From Candidatus Tokpelaia hoelldoblerii (GTDB lineage Bacteria > Pseudomonadota > Alphaproteobacteria > Rhizobiales > Rhizobiaceae), in NCBI GenBank assembly GCA_002005325.1, contig CP017315.1, forward strand, positions 434,001 to 498,000: a stretch of 64,000 nt of DNA, given 5' to 3'. Both the position numbers and the translations under genes were made by a program. Below, in pieces: positions 52,509-60,924 of the stretch (the stretch's first letter is position 1; the number at the start of each line of letters is the position of its first letter). A model generated the notes under the pieces. The model did no database searches. It saw only the letters and a program-made list of their open reading frames with translations, and was not told the DNA's origin.

Positions 52509-55500
52509 ATGTATAAGACAGAACATCATCCGACATTCAAGATTATTACATGGCTGAATATATTCGTCATGTTGTTTATGCAGGCTTTGGCGTTTGTGTC
52601 TGTTGCGGACGCAGCGAAGCGTTCTGGCGTGGAATACAGCCGGCAGCAGACGGAAACGACCGTCTATCTTGTCGGCTATGGGGAAACCGCTGAAACAATT
52701 GCGGCAAAATACAATATCGGCGTTTCTGCGCTGCGAAGCCTGAACACCCGCACCTTCTTCAAAAAGGACTTTGACCATCTGCAGAAAGGTGATGTTCTGG
52801 TTGTTCCTGCGCGCGTGGCTGCAGAGAATGGCGCCGTTACCGACCCGAAAGTCGCCGGTTATCTGAATGAAGCCGCAACGTTTTTAAGCAATGGCGGCAC
52901 CGGCAGTGATCTGGCCGATACCATCGAAGCGCGGGCGCGCAGCTTCTTTATTGGCGGCACCATCGGCCGTGCCAACAGTACCCTTGAGCAATGGCTTAAC
53001 CAATATGGCACCGCCCGCGTTCAGCTTGCTGTTGATGAGCATTTTTCCCTGAAGAATTCGCAGTTTGATCTGCTTTTGCCGTTATGGGAGCGGAAGAACC
53101 GCCTGTTCTTCACGCAGGGGAGTTTCCACCGCACCGATGACCGCAACCAGACAAACCTTGGTTTCGGGTACCGTTATTTTACCGCTGACTATATGGTCGG
53201 CGGCAATGCGTTTTTTGACTATGACCTGACGCGGTCGCATTCGCGTATGGGGCTGGGGTTTGAATATTCGCGCGATTATCTGCGCCTTGGTGTCAACAGC
53301 TATATCCGTTTGTCCGAGTGGCGCGATTCCCGCGACTTTGACAATTATGAAGAACGCCCGGCCAATGGCTGGGATATGCGCGCGGAAGCTTATCTGCCGT
53401 TCCATCCGCAACTTGGCTTCAAGCTGAGCTGGGAGCAGTATTATGGTGATGAGGTTGCGCTGTTTGGCAAGAACAGCCGTCAGCACAATCCTTATGCTGT
53501 GACGTTCGGGGCGAATTATACGCCTTTCCCGTTGATGACGCTGAGTGCGGAGCACCGTGAAGGGGCTTCTGGCAAGAATGACACGCGGTTCGGGGTGCAG
53601 ATGACGTATCGCATGGGCGTGCCTTTGCGTGATCAGCTTGATCCTGGCGCGGTTGACGGCCTGCGCAAGCTTGGCGGCGGGCGTTATGATTTTGTTGAGC
53701 GTAATAATAATATTGTTCTTGAATACCGTGAAAAGAAGGGCATTAAACTGGCGATGCGCCATGAGATCACCGGTTTTGCCTATGAAGACCATTCGCTTGA
53801 GATGACGGTTGAGAGCAAGGGGGGCGTGTCGCGCATTGATGTGTCAGCGCCTGAGCTTGTTGCGGCCGGCGGACAGATTGTCAGCGGCGGTATGGATCCG
53901 TCCGGTTACCGCGTGGTGCTGCCGCCTTATCATAGCGGTGGCGATACGGCCAACACTTATACAATCATCGCAATTGCTTATGACACGAAAGACCGTGCTT
54001 CCAATCAGGAAACAACGCGCGTTGTGGTGAGAAATGTTCCGGTCAATGCGGAACAGAGTCTTTTTGAGGCTGATCCGCTGACTGTTGTTATCGGCAAGCC
54101 CGGCGCGGATCCCAAAACACATCTGACATTTACGGCTTTTGACGGGCAGGGCAATCCTGTCAGCGGCCTTGCCGCTGATAACAAGCTGGAATTTGTCGTT
54201 GAGGAAACGGTTTCCGTGCAGGCCTATAAAGATGGTGTTGTGGCGGCAGCCGGCGAGATCACGGAAACAGAGGCCGGCGTTTATGAGGCGGACCTGACGG
54301 GCACGAAGGTCGGCAGTTACAAGGTGACGCCGAAGGCGGATGGTGTCTTGCTTGGCGGCATTATGCTGGTTGTTGCATTTGTTAATGAAGGGGCTGATGT
54401 CGCTGTTGATGGTGACGATCGCAGTACGTTCAAGGCTGAGCCGGAAACGATTTATGTTGAGGGTATTGAAGGCGCCGTTCAGGTGTCGAAGCTGAAATTC
54501 AAGGCCGTTGATGCGTTTAACAACCCGATTCTGGGTCTTGTCGCGAAGGGGCTGGCATTTGCTGTTGCCGATCCTGCGGATGCGGTTTTGGGCAAGGCGT
54601 TCACCATTGGCGCGGTTAGCGAGACAGGAAAAGGTATTTATGAGGCCGAGTTCCGCGCCAGAATGGCGGCGGGCTATAAGATTGAGCCGCGTCTTGGCGG
54701 CGTGCCGGTCCATGCGCAATTGTTTGCTGAGGTTGCTGCTCTGGCAGAAGGCGGCGCGCCCGATGGCGGCAGCGGTGACGGTCAGGGCGAGGATGGTAAA
54801 AGTCCGGAGACAGGCGCACAGATGACGACATTTGTGGCCAATCCGAAGCTGATTTATGTTGAAGGCGCTGAGGGGCAAAAAGCTTTGGCCTCGGAGCTTA
54901 AACTTGCCGCCCGCGATCAATACGGCAATCCTCTGGCCGGTCTCACGGCTGCTCAGCTTAAGTTCAAGGCCTTTGTCGGTGCCGAGGACAGGACAGCGGA
55001 TGTCACAGTTGCGAATTTCAGGGAAACAGGCGGTGTCTATACGGCTGACTTCTCCAGCAAGAGGGCGGCAATCTACCGGATTGAACCGCACTTTGACGGC
55101 GCGCAGATCGGCAAGCTTTATGGCGATGTGGAAGTATCGGCAGAGGGTAGCCGTCCCGATGGCGGCAGCGGTGACGGCACGGGTGAAGACGGACGGAATC
55201 CGGGTACCGGCGAACGGATGAGTACATTTGTTGTCAGCCCGAAGAAAATTTATGTTGACGGTGTGGCAAACCAGACAGCTTTTGCCTCGGAACTTGAATT
55301 TACTGCGCGTGACAGCAACGGTAATCCGCTGGCCGGCCTTACGGCAGACAAGCTTAAGTTCAAAGCCTTTGTCGGCGCCGAGGACAGGACAGCGGATGTC
55401 ACAGTTGCGAATTTCAGGGAAACAGGCGGTGTCTATACGGCTGATTTCTCCAGCAACAGGGCGGCAACCTACCGGATTATCCCGTACTTTGGCGATACAA

Positions 55501-58500
55501 AAGTAGGCAAGCTTTATGGCGATGTGGAAGTATCGGCAGAAGGCGGCGCGCCGGGTGGCGGCAGCGGTGACGGTGCGGGCGAGGATGGCAAAAGTCCGGA
55601 GACAGGCGCACAGATGACAACATTTGTGGCCAATCCGAAGCTGATTTATGTTGAAGGTGTTGCAGGTCAGAGCGCTTTTGTCTCAAAACTTGAGCTTGCC
55701 GCACGTGATAAACATGGCAACCCGCTGACGGGTATCACGGCTGCTCGGCTTAAGTTCAAGGCTTTTGTCGGCGCCGAGGACAGGACGGCGGATGTCACAG
55801 TTGCGAATTTCAGGGAAACAGGCGGTGTCTATACGGCTGACTTCTCCAGCAAGAGGGCGGCAACCTACCGGATTGAACCGCACTTTGACGACGCGCAGAT
55901 CGGCAAGCTTTATGGCGATATTCAGGTATCGGCAGATGGTAGCCGTCCCGGTGGCGGCAGCGGTGACGGCAAGGGTGAAGATGGGAAGAACCCTGATACC
56001 GGCGCACAGATGAGTACGTTTGAGGCCAGCCCGGAGCTGATTTATGTAGCCGGTGTTAAAGGCCAGAGCGCTTTTATTTCAGAGTTCAGGTTTACTGCGC
56101 GTGACAGCAATGGCAACCCGCTGACGGGCATCACGGCTGCTCAGCTTACATTCAAGGCTTTTGTCAGCGCGGAGGACAGGACAGCGGATGTCACAGTTGC
56201 GAACTTCAGGGAAGCAGACGGTGTCTATACGGCTGATTTCTCCAGCAACAGGGCGGCAACCTACCGGATTGAACCGTACTTTGATGGTGCGCAGATCGGC
56301 AAGCTTTATGGCGATGTGGAAGTATCGGCAGAAGGCGGCGCGCCGGGTGGCGGCAGCGGCGACGGCAAGGGTGAAGATGGGAAGAACCCTGATACCGGCG
56401 CACAGATGAGTACGTTTGAGGCCAGCCCGAAGCTGATTTATGTTGAAGGTGTTGAGGGTCAGAACGTTTTTGTTTCAAAACTTGAATTCACTGCCCGCGA
56501 TCAATACGGCAATCCTCTGGCCAGTCTCACGGCTGCTCAGCTTACATTCAAGGCTTTTGTCGGCGCGGAGGACAGGACAGCGGATGTCACAGTTGCGAAC
56601 TTCAGGGAAGCAGACGGTGTCTATACGGCTGATTTCTCCAGCAACAGGGCGGCAACCTACCGGATTGAACCGTACTTTGACGGTGCGCAGATCGGCAAGC
56701 TTTATGGCGATGTGGAAGTATCGGCAGAGGGTAACCGCCCCGATGGCGGCAGCGGCGACGGCAAGGGTGAAGATGGGAAGAACCCTGATACCGGCGCACA
56801 GATGAGTACGTTTGAGGCCGATCCGGCAACGGTTTATGTTGATGCTGTTACCGGTGATGTACAACACGTATCGGTGATCACATTCACTGCCCGTGACCAA
56901 TACGGTAATGATATTGCCAATATTGCTGACAAGCTCAGATTTGTCGGTACTGGTAAAGCGCATCAGACAACAGTGACGCTGGAAGGGACGGCGATTACCG
57001 CCAACGGCAATGTCTACACTGCCGATTTCTCGCATAACACAGTGGATGAATATGTGACCAGCGGTGAAAATACCGCGCCTGATGCCGGGAAGAGCAGCTT
57101 TGATGCAACGCCTCTTTCCATCAGGCGGAGTTCCGATGGTGCTGGTGATCAGGCAAAGTCGGTTCTGACATTTACAGCCCGTGACAAGTACGGCAATCCG
57201 ATTGAAGATCTTGATCTGGCAAAGGATAAGGAACAGCTTGTCTTTGACGTTGCTCCTGTTGCGGAGGCAGGTTCTGCCGCCTTTGATAATACGGCCCTGT
57301 TCTATACGGTGACCGATATAACCAAAGGCGCGCAGGCCGGCGCCTATACGGCCAGCTTCTACGGGACCCGGTCCGGCGCCTATGTCATTACGCCGAAATA
57401 CGTATCCCGGGATGGCGCGGTCAAGCAGGATTACACAGCCAGAATTGTGACAATCGAAGACCCGACACGTGAAGATCTGGATAAATCCAGAACGACACTT
57501 GTCGCCGAGCCGGATGAAATCATGGTTTCGGATGGTTCCGAGGCCAATACTGCGGAATACAAGTATGTTTCGACGTTGATATTCTCGGCGCAGGACAGCT
57601 ACGGCAATCCGATCCCTGCCCTTGCGGGCGATCTGGAATTTGGAGTCACCCTGCCTGCAAATGTGTCGCCTGGAGAGATGATGCTTTCCTCGATAACCGA
57701 GAAGGGCAAAGGCTCCTATACAGCTACTTTTACAAGCAAAAAGATTGGCGGCTATACGTTTAAGCCGCAGCTTGGCAAAGAAGAGGTCAGGGGCATTCAG
57801 ACGGTGGTGGAAGTCAATGGTGATATCGCTTCGTCAGTCATTGAGGTTGGCGCTGTGACATTGAACGAACTTGGTCTGGGCACCAAGCGGACAGATTTTG
57901 TTAAAAATGCTCCGGTGACATGGACAAGCGCCATGGAAAGCGGTGAAGTTGGCGTATTTGAAGATGAGGCCGGTCATGCGCTGGTTAATTCTGAAGCCAG
58001 GGCGGATGAAAAAGGGATAGCAACCGTTTATCTGCGCAGCAAGATGAATCAGAGTGCAGTGAATGTTGCGGTTTCTGCGGCGACCGACTACATGAAAACG
58101 CTGCCTGCGCCAAATAATAAAGAAGCTGCTGATAAAACCGTAACCTTTGTCGGCTATGAAGTTACCATGACGCTGAGACAGACAACCATTTCTGCCAAGA
58201 TCAAGGATCTGGACGGAAGTGCTACCGAGGTTAACACCTTCATGGCGATACCATATCCGCCGAGCTTGATGGATGACAATTTTACAGCTGTCGATCTGGG
58301 CATTTTGCCAGGCACAACATATTTTGTCGAAGGCGGGCTGGCCGAAGTCAGCACGATTAACAGAGATGGTGTTGCCGTCAAGATTGTCAGGGCAACCTCG
58401 GAGGCTGGCGGCACTGCTACGCTTAAAGGCACAGGCACAGGGTCTGGCGCTGCCGGTACTGCATTCAACCGTATTTCCTATGAGGGAGCTGCTGATATAG

Positions 58501-58967
58501 CAATAAAACCGGCAAGAAAACATGGATTGCTTGGTCAGAAATTCGGGGCTGAAAAAGTTTCTGTTTTCGGAGCGGATACCGATTATACCTTTGGCGGTAG
58601 AGCGGGCTATGTTATCGATGCGATAGGGGCGCCGGAAAGTGGAACCGGAGGTGGCTTTATTACTGTGGACCATATGAATAAAGTTGTCGCTATCAAGACG
58701 ATTTGGGGTGCCTATACATCCATGACACCACGTGTAACAACAATCTGCCAGCTGGAATTCGTATATGAAGCTGGCAGTGGCCTGGCCAATGTGAAAATCG
58801 GTGGCACTCAAACGCCTGGTGACTGTAGCAGAACTGTTACGCCACGAAACACAAATACGTTTGACATACCGGCCGGTGAAGCATTTGTGGGTGTTATCTC
58901 AACCAAGAATCGGCACAATCTGGTCAGTTCTGTAGAATGGGTGACCATTGACAGGGATGCCAACTGA
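52509..58967 (+). CDS. Giant inverse autotransporter adhesin (intimin/invasin type)
   Basis: A 2152-residue type Ve secreted adhesin. Order: signal (hydrophobic 12-33, cleavage near VADA); periplasmic LysM (about 51-98: TVYLVGYGETAETIAAKYNI...GDVLVVP) for peptidoglycan anchoring; inverse autotransporter beta-barrel (about 150-410: LGFGYRYF, GGNAFFDYDLT, GLGFEYSRDYLRLGVNSY); an Ig-like domain (420-510); about ten Big-1-like Ig domains (518-1770), of which five have an exact 132-residue period with Gly/Asp/Ser-rich linkers (GGGSGDGKGEDGKNPDTG); another Ig-like segment (1775-1880); and a C-terminal domain with two cysteines (TICQLEF, GDCSRT), perhaps disulfide-linked like the intimin tip but not recognised. 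The passenger is C-terminal, as in intimin. This family is common in gammaproteobacteria and unusual here. Monocistronic with a terminator. Confidence 0.92.
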   Translation: MYKTEHHPTFKIITWLNIFVMLFMQALAFVSVADAAKRSGVEYSRQQTETTVYLVGYGETAETIAAKYNIGVSALRSLNTRTFFKKDFDHLQKGDVLVVPARVAAENGAVTDPKVAGYLNEAATFLSNGGTGSDLADTIEARARSFFIGGTIGRANSTLEQWLNQYGTARVQLAVDEHFSLKNSQFDLLLPLWERKNRLFFTQGSFHRTDDRNQTNLGFGYRYFTADYMVGGNAFFDYDLTRSHSRMGLGFEYSRDYLRLGVNSYIRLSEWRDSRDFDNYEERPANGWDMRAEAYLPFHPQLGFKLSWEQYYGDEVALFGKNSRQHNPYAVTFGANYTPFPLMTLSAEHREGASGKNDTRFGVQMTYRMGVPLRDQLDPGAVDGLRKLGGGRYDFVERNNNIVLEYREKKGIKLAMRHEITGFAYEDHSLEMTVESKGGVSRIDVSAPELVAAGGQIVSGGMDPSGYRVVLPPYHSGGDTANTYTIIAIAYDTKDRASNQETTRVVVRNVPVNAEQSLFEADPLTVVIGKPGADPKTHLTFTAFDGQGNPVSGLAADNKLEFVVEETVSVQAYKDGVVAAAGEITETEAGVYEADLTGTKVGSYKVTPKADGVLLGGIMLVVAFVNEGADVAVDGDDRSTFKAEPETIYVEGIEGAVQVSKLKFKAVDAFNNPILGLVAKGLAFAVADPADAVLGKAFTIGAVSETGKGIYEAEFRARMAAGYKIEPRLGGVPVHAQLFAEVAALAEGGAPDGGSGDGQGEDGKSPETGAQMTTFVANPKLIYVEGAEGQKALASELKLAARDQYGNPLAGLTAAQLKFKAFVGAEDRTADVTVANFRETGGVYTADFSSKRAAIYRIEPHFDGAQIGKLYGDVEVSAEGSRPDGGSGDGTGEDGRNPGTGERMSTFVVSPKKIYVDGVANQTAFASELEFTARDSNGNPLAGLTADKLKFKAFVGAEDRTADVTVANFRETGGVYTADFSSNRAATYRIIPYFGDTKVGKLYGDVEVSAEGGAPGGGSGDGAGEDGKSPETGAQMTTFVANPKLIYVEGVAGQSAFVSKLELAARDKHGNPLTGITAARLKFKAFVGAEDRTADVTVANFRETGGVYTADFSSKRAATYRIEPHFDDAQIGKLYGDIQVSADGSRPGGGSGDGKGEDGKNPDTGAQMSTFEASPELIYVAGVKGQSAFISEFRFTARDSNGNPLTGITAAQLTFKAFVSAEDRTADVTVANFREADGVYTADFSSNRAATYRIEPYFDGAQIGKLYGDVEVSAEGGAPGGGSGDGKGEDGKNPDTGAQMSTFEASPKLIYVEGVEGQNVFVSKLEFTARDQYGNPLASLTAAQLTFKAFVGAEDRTADVTVANFREADGVYTADFSSNRAATYRIEPYFDGAQIGKLYGDVEVSAEGNRPDGGSGDGKGEDGKNPDTGAQMSTFEADPATVYVDAVTGDVQHVSVITFTARDQYGNDIANIADKLRFVGTGKAHQTTVTLEGTAITANGNVYTADFSHNTVDEYVTSGENTAPDAGKSSFDATPLSIRRSSDGAGDQAKSVLTFTARDKYGNPIEDLDLAKDKEQLVFDVAPVAEAGSAAFDNTALFYTVTDITKGAQAGAYTASFYGTRSGAYVITPKYVSRDGAVKQDYTARIVTIEDPTREDLDKSRTTLVAEPDEIMVSDGSEANTAEYKYVSTLIFSAQDSYGNPIPALAGDLEFGVTLPANVSPGEMMLSSITEKGKGSYTATFTSKKIGGYTFKPQLGKEEVRGIQTVVEVNGDIASSVIEVGAVTLNELGLGTKRTDFVKNAPVTWTSAMESGEVGVFEDEAGHALVNSEARADEKGIATVYLRSKMNQSAVNVAVSAATDYMKTLPAPNNKEAADKTVTFVGYEVTMTLRQTTISAKIKDLDGSATEVNTFMAIPYPPSLMDDNFTAVDLGILPGTTYFVEGGLAEVSTINRDGVAVKIVRATSEAGGTATLKGTGTGSGAAGTAFNRISYEGAADIAIKPARKHGLLGQKFGAEKVSVFGADTDYTFGGRAGYVIDAIGAPESGTGGGFITVDHMNKVVAIKTIWGAYTSMTPRVTTICQLEFVYEAGSGLANVKIGGTQTPGDCSRTVTPRNTNTFDIPAGEAFVGVISTKNRHNLVSSVEWVTIDRDAN
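54822..56801 (+). repeat. Five tandem 396-bp repeats inside the adhesin gene
   Basis: Unit starts (the ATG in the ...GAQM-T/S-TF segment) fall at 54822, 55218, 55614, 56010 and 56406, and the next domain begins at 56802, so every unit is exactly 396 bp (132 codons). The central block coding VGAEDRTADVTVANFRE is nearly identical in all five, while the first third of each unit differs more. This mosaic suggests duplication plus gene conversion. Flanking Ig units (about 54420-54820 and from 56802) are diverged. Confidence 0.95.
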
Positions 58968-59013
58968 TAATGGATGATTGCCGGGTGGCAATCATCCCGT
59001 AACAACAAGCTGG

Positions 59014-59047
59014 AAGCCCCTGCATTAAAAACCGGCAGGGGCTTTTT
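59014..59047 (+). terminator. Intrinsic terminator after the adhesin gene
   Basis: AAGCCCCTGC (59014-59023) pairs with GCAGGGGCTT (59035-59044), followed by TTT. It begins 46 bp after the stop codon. Confidence 0.88.
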
Positions 59048-59162
59048 CCGTGAGCCTTGGCGGGACAGGCCGGCAGCCTGCCGGACAGATATAAAATATC
59101 CGCCCTTTTGTATTGCGGCCGGTTGTGCTATTTCTTGCAGCAGCCTGAAATGATGGGAAAAT

Positions 59163-59516
59163 ATGACAGAAAGAGAAACTTCCATGAACCTTCGCCAGAT
59201 TGATGACAGTGTTTATATCAGCGGCCAGATGACGGCTGAAGACCTTGCAGATTTGCATCGGCTTGGCATTCGCACCATTATCTGCAACCGCCCGGATGGT
59301 GAGGTGGCGGATCAGCCCGGTTTTGCCGCCCTGCAACAGGCCGCACAGCAATACGGTATCATCATGCACTATATTCCTGTTGTCCCGCCGCATGCGACTC
59401 CTGAACAGGTGCAGGCAATGGCGCAGGCTTTGCAGCGGGCAGAACGGCCTGTTGTCGCTTATTGCAAATCCGGTGGCCGGGCGCAGATGCTCTATAAGCT
59501 TGCCACAGGGCAATAG
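59163..59516 (+). CDS. DUF442 / TIGR01244-family phosphatase-like protein
   Basis: A 117-residue protein of the beta-lactamase-hydrolase-like (Blh N-terminal, DUF442) family, which has a tyrosine-phosphatase-like fold. It starts RQIDDSVYISGQMTAEDL, has RTIICNRPDGEV, and the active-site loop AYCKSGGRAQML with Cys and Arg in place. In Agrobacterium, the related domain fused to a metallo-hydrolase handles H2S/persulfide; here it stands alone. ATG at 59184 (MNLRQIDD) is an alternative start. The function is not established. Confidence 0.8.
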   Translation: MTERETSMNLRQIDDSVYISGQMTAEDLADLHRLGIRTIICNRPDGEVADQPGFAALQQAAQQYGIIMHYIPVVPPHATPEQVQAMAQALQRAERPVVAYCKSGGRAQMLYKLATGQ

Positions 59517-59551
59517 AAAGATTTTGTCGGGCAGGGCGTATAAGAATACAA

Positions 59552-59587
59552 AAAGAGAGCCGGAAGAAAACGGCTCTCTTTTTTTAA
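59552..59587 (+). terminator. Intrinsic terminator after the DUF442 gene
   Basis: AAAGAGAGCCG (59552-59562) pairs with CGGCTCTCTTT (59571-59581) around an 8-nt loop, with further T residues after it. Confidence 0.92.
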
Positions 59588-59687
59588 CAGAAAAAGGCAA
59601 TTCAAAGAAAAGGAATGTGTCAATTCAGCAAGATTTCCTGCTGACAACCGCAGGCCTGCCCGTTGCAAACCGCGGGGGAAAGACAGC

Positions 59688-59789
59688 TTAGTTGAGGCCG
59701 CCTGCGTTGAGGATAAAAGCAACAACAGCCACATTAAGCGATAAAATCATGAATGTGTAGCCAAGTGCACTTTTTATAATGTCAGTCAT
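59688..59789 (-). CDS. 33-residue single-helix membrane peptide
   Basis: A small frame starts at ATG 59789 behind a strong, well-spaced ribosome-binding site (AAGGGTGA, 5 nt spacer) and ends with TAA at 59688. The peptide starts MTDIIKSALGYTFMILS, continues with a hydrophobic helix (NVAVVAFIL) and ends NAGGLN. This looks like a small inner-membrane subunit or regulator of the CydX/KdpF size class, though I do not recognise it. A 23-bp inverted repeat lies 20 bp upstream. It stands alone between the DUF442 terminator (convergent) and the CDF transporter gene. Confidence 0.7.
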   Translation of the reverse strand: MTDIIKSALGYTFMILSLNVAVVAFILNAGGLN

Positions 59790-59808
59790 GTCATCACCCT
59801 TACGAAGT

Positions 59809-59903
59809 TGCATTTTCACACAATGTTACAATACGTAACATAACAAATGATTGCGCTTTGTGCAAACAAAATATTCTGTTTTGTAACATTGTGTGAAAAT
59901 GCA
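59809..59903. repeat. 95-bp element bounded by perfect 23-bp inverted repeats
   Basis: Positions 59809-59831 are the exact reverse complement of 59881-59903 (arm begins TGCATTTTCACAC and ends ATGTTACAA). Between them are 49 bp with a smaller palindrome that overlaps the left arm, TGTTAC-N5-GTAACA (59825-59841 region). It lies just upstream of the 33-residue peptide gene and downstream of the CDF gene. It may be a miniature inverted-repeat element, a long hairpin, or paired regulator sites. No target-site duplication is visible. Confidence 0.75.
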
Positions 59904-59950
59904 GGTGAAATATGATGTGAAATATTGATTTTATAGATATTTTTTATTTT

Positions 59951-60859
59951 CTATGTGAAGGAGAAATCTGTTGTGTCCGGTGCGCCTCTGGCTTCATTTT
60001 CCGGCTCGATATGAATCACAACCCGTGAATTTTTAATGTCTTTCTGCAGTGCGTCTTCAATACGGTCACAGATTTTGTGCGCCTTGCCGACTGTCATATT
60101 GGCGGGTACGACAAGGTGAAATTCGATAAATGTCACACGTCCGGCAAGGCGGGTGCGCAGGTCGTGGGCTTCAATCGCGCCCTTGGCGTTGGCTGCGATA
60201 ACGTCATGAATGCGGGTGTTTTCTTCCGCATCAACCGCAGTATCCATCAGCCCCTGGACAGAACTGTTGATAACCTTCCATCCCTGCCACAGAATATTGA
60301 GGGCGACAATAATCGCCAGCAGCGGGTCAAGCACTGCCCAGCCGGTTATCAGCGCCGCGACCAGGCCAAACAGCACACCGACAGATGTGACGACATCTGT
60401 CATGATATGCTGCCCGTCTGCCTCAAGCGCGGGGGAGCGGTGCCTTCTGCCGTAGCGGATCAGCATAAAAGCCCACAGGGCATTGAAAACCGCGGCCAGC
60501 AGATTGAGCGCCAGCCCCATATCCGGGTGCTCAATGATATGGGGATTGCGTAATGCACTCCATGCTTCGTTCAGGATAAGAAGGGCGGCGACAATAATCA
60601 GCACACCTTCAAGCACGGCGGAGAAATATTCGGCCTTATAGTGGCCAAAGGGGTGGTTTTTGTCTGCGGGTTTCATGCTGACGCGAATCGCCCACCACGC
60701 CGCGCATGCACCGATGACATTGACAATGGATTCCAGCGCGTCAGAATAAAGCGCCACAGAACCGGTCAGATACCAGGCGCAATATTTAAAAACAAAGATG
60801 ACAATCGCAATCGGAATAGACAGCAGAGCCATATGCGAGATTGTTTTTGTATTATCCAT
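59951..60859 (-). CDS. Cation diffusion facilitator metal transporter
   Basis: A 302-residue CDF protein with six membrane helices and a cytosolic metal-binding C-terminal domain. The transport site is suggested by YSDALESIVN in helix 2 and DGQHIMTDVVTS in helix 5 (His and Asp). HPFGHYKAEYFSAVLEG is the loop after helix 3. In YiiP the second helix-2 ligand is Asp at +4; here that position is Ser, so metal preference may differ (zinc, iron or manganese). ATG 60859 (MDNTKTIS) was taken over one 17 codons upstream. Confidence 0.87.
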   Translation of the reverse strand: MDNTKTISHMALLSIPIAIVIFVFKYCAWYLTGSVALYSDALESIVNVIGACAAWWAIRVSMKPADKNHPFGHYKAEYFSAVLEGVLIIVAALLILNEAWSALRNPHIIEHPDMGLALNLLAAVFNALWAFMLIRYGRRHRSPALEADGQHIMTDVVTSVGVLFGLVAALITGWAVLDPLLAIIVALNILWQGWKVINSSVQGLMDTAVDAEENTRIHDVIAANAKGAIEAHDLRTRLAGRVTFIEFHLVVPANMTVGKAHKICDRIEDALQKDIKNSRVVIHIEPENEARGAPDTTDFSFT

Positions 60860-60924
60860 TGTGTCACATCCGCTGTTGTGTTGCCGGATAAAAGGCGCGC
60901 GGCAACACAACGTTTAAATGCCTG

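Noticed and set aside
53844..55091. Long open frame antisense to the adhesin gene (415 codons)
   Set aside because: It lies opposite a clearly coding repeat region; its own repeats mirror the adhesin repeats and the residue composition is non-protein-like.
54822..56801. Regular repeats as a CRISPR array
   Set aside because: Units are 396 bp, in frame and protein coding; there are no short repeats with unique spacers and no cas genes.
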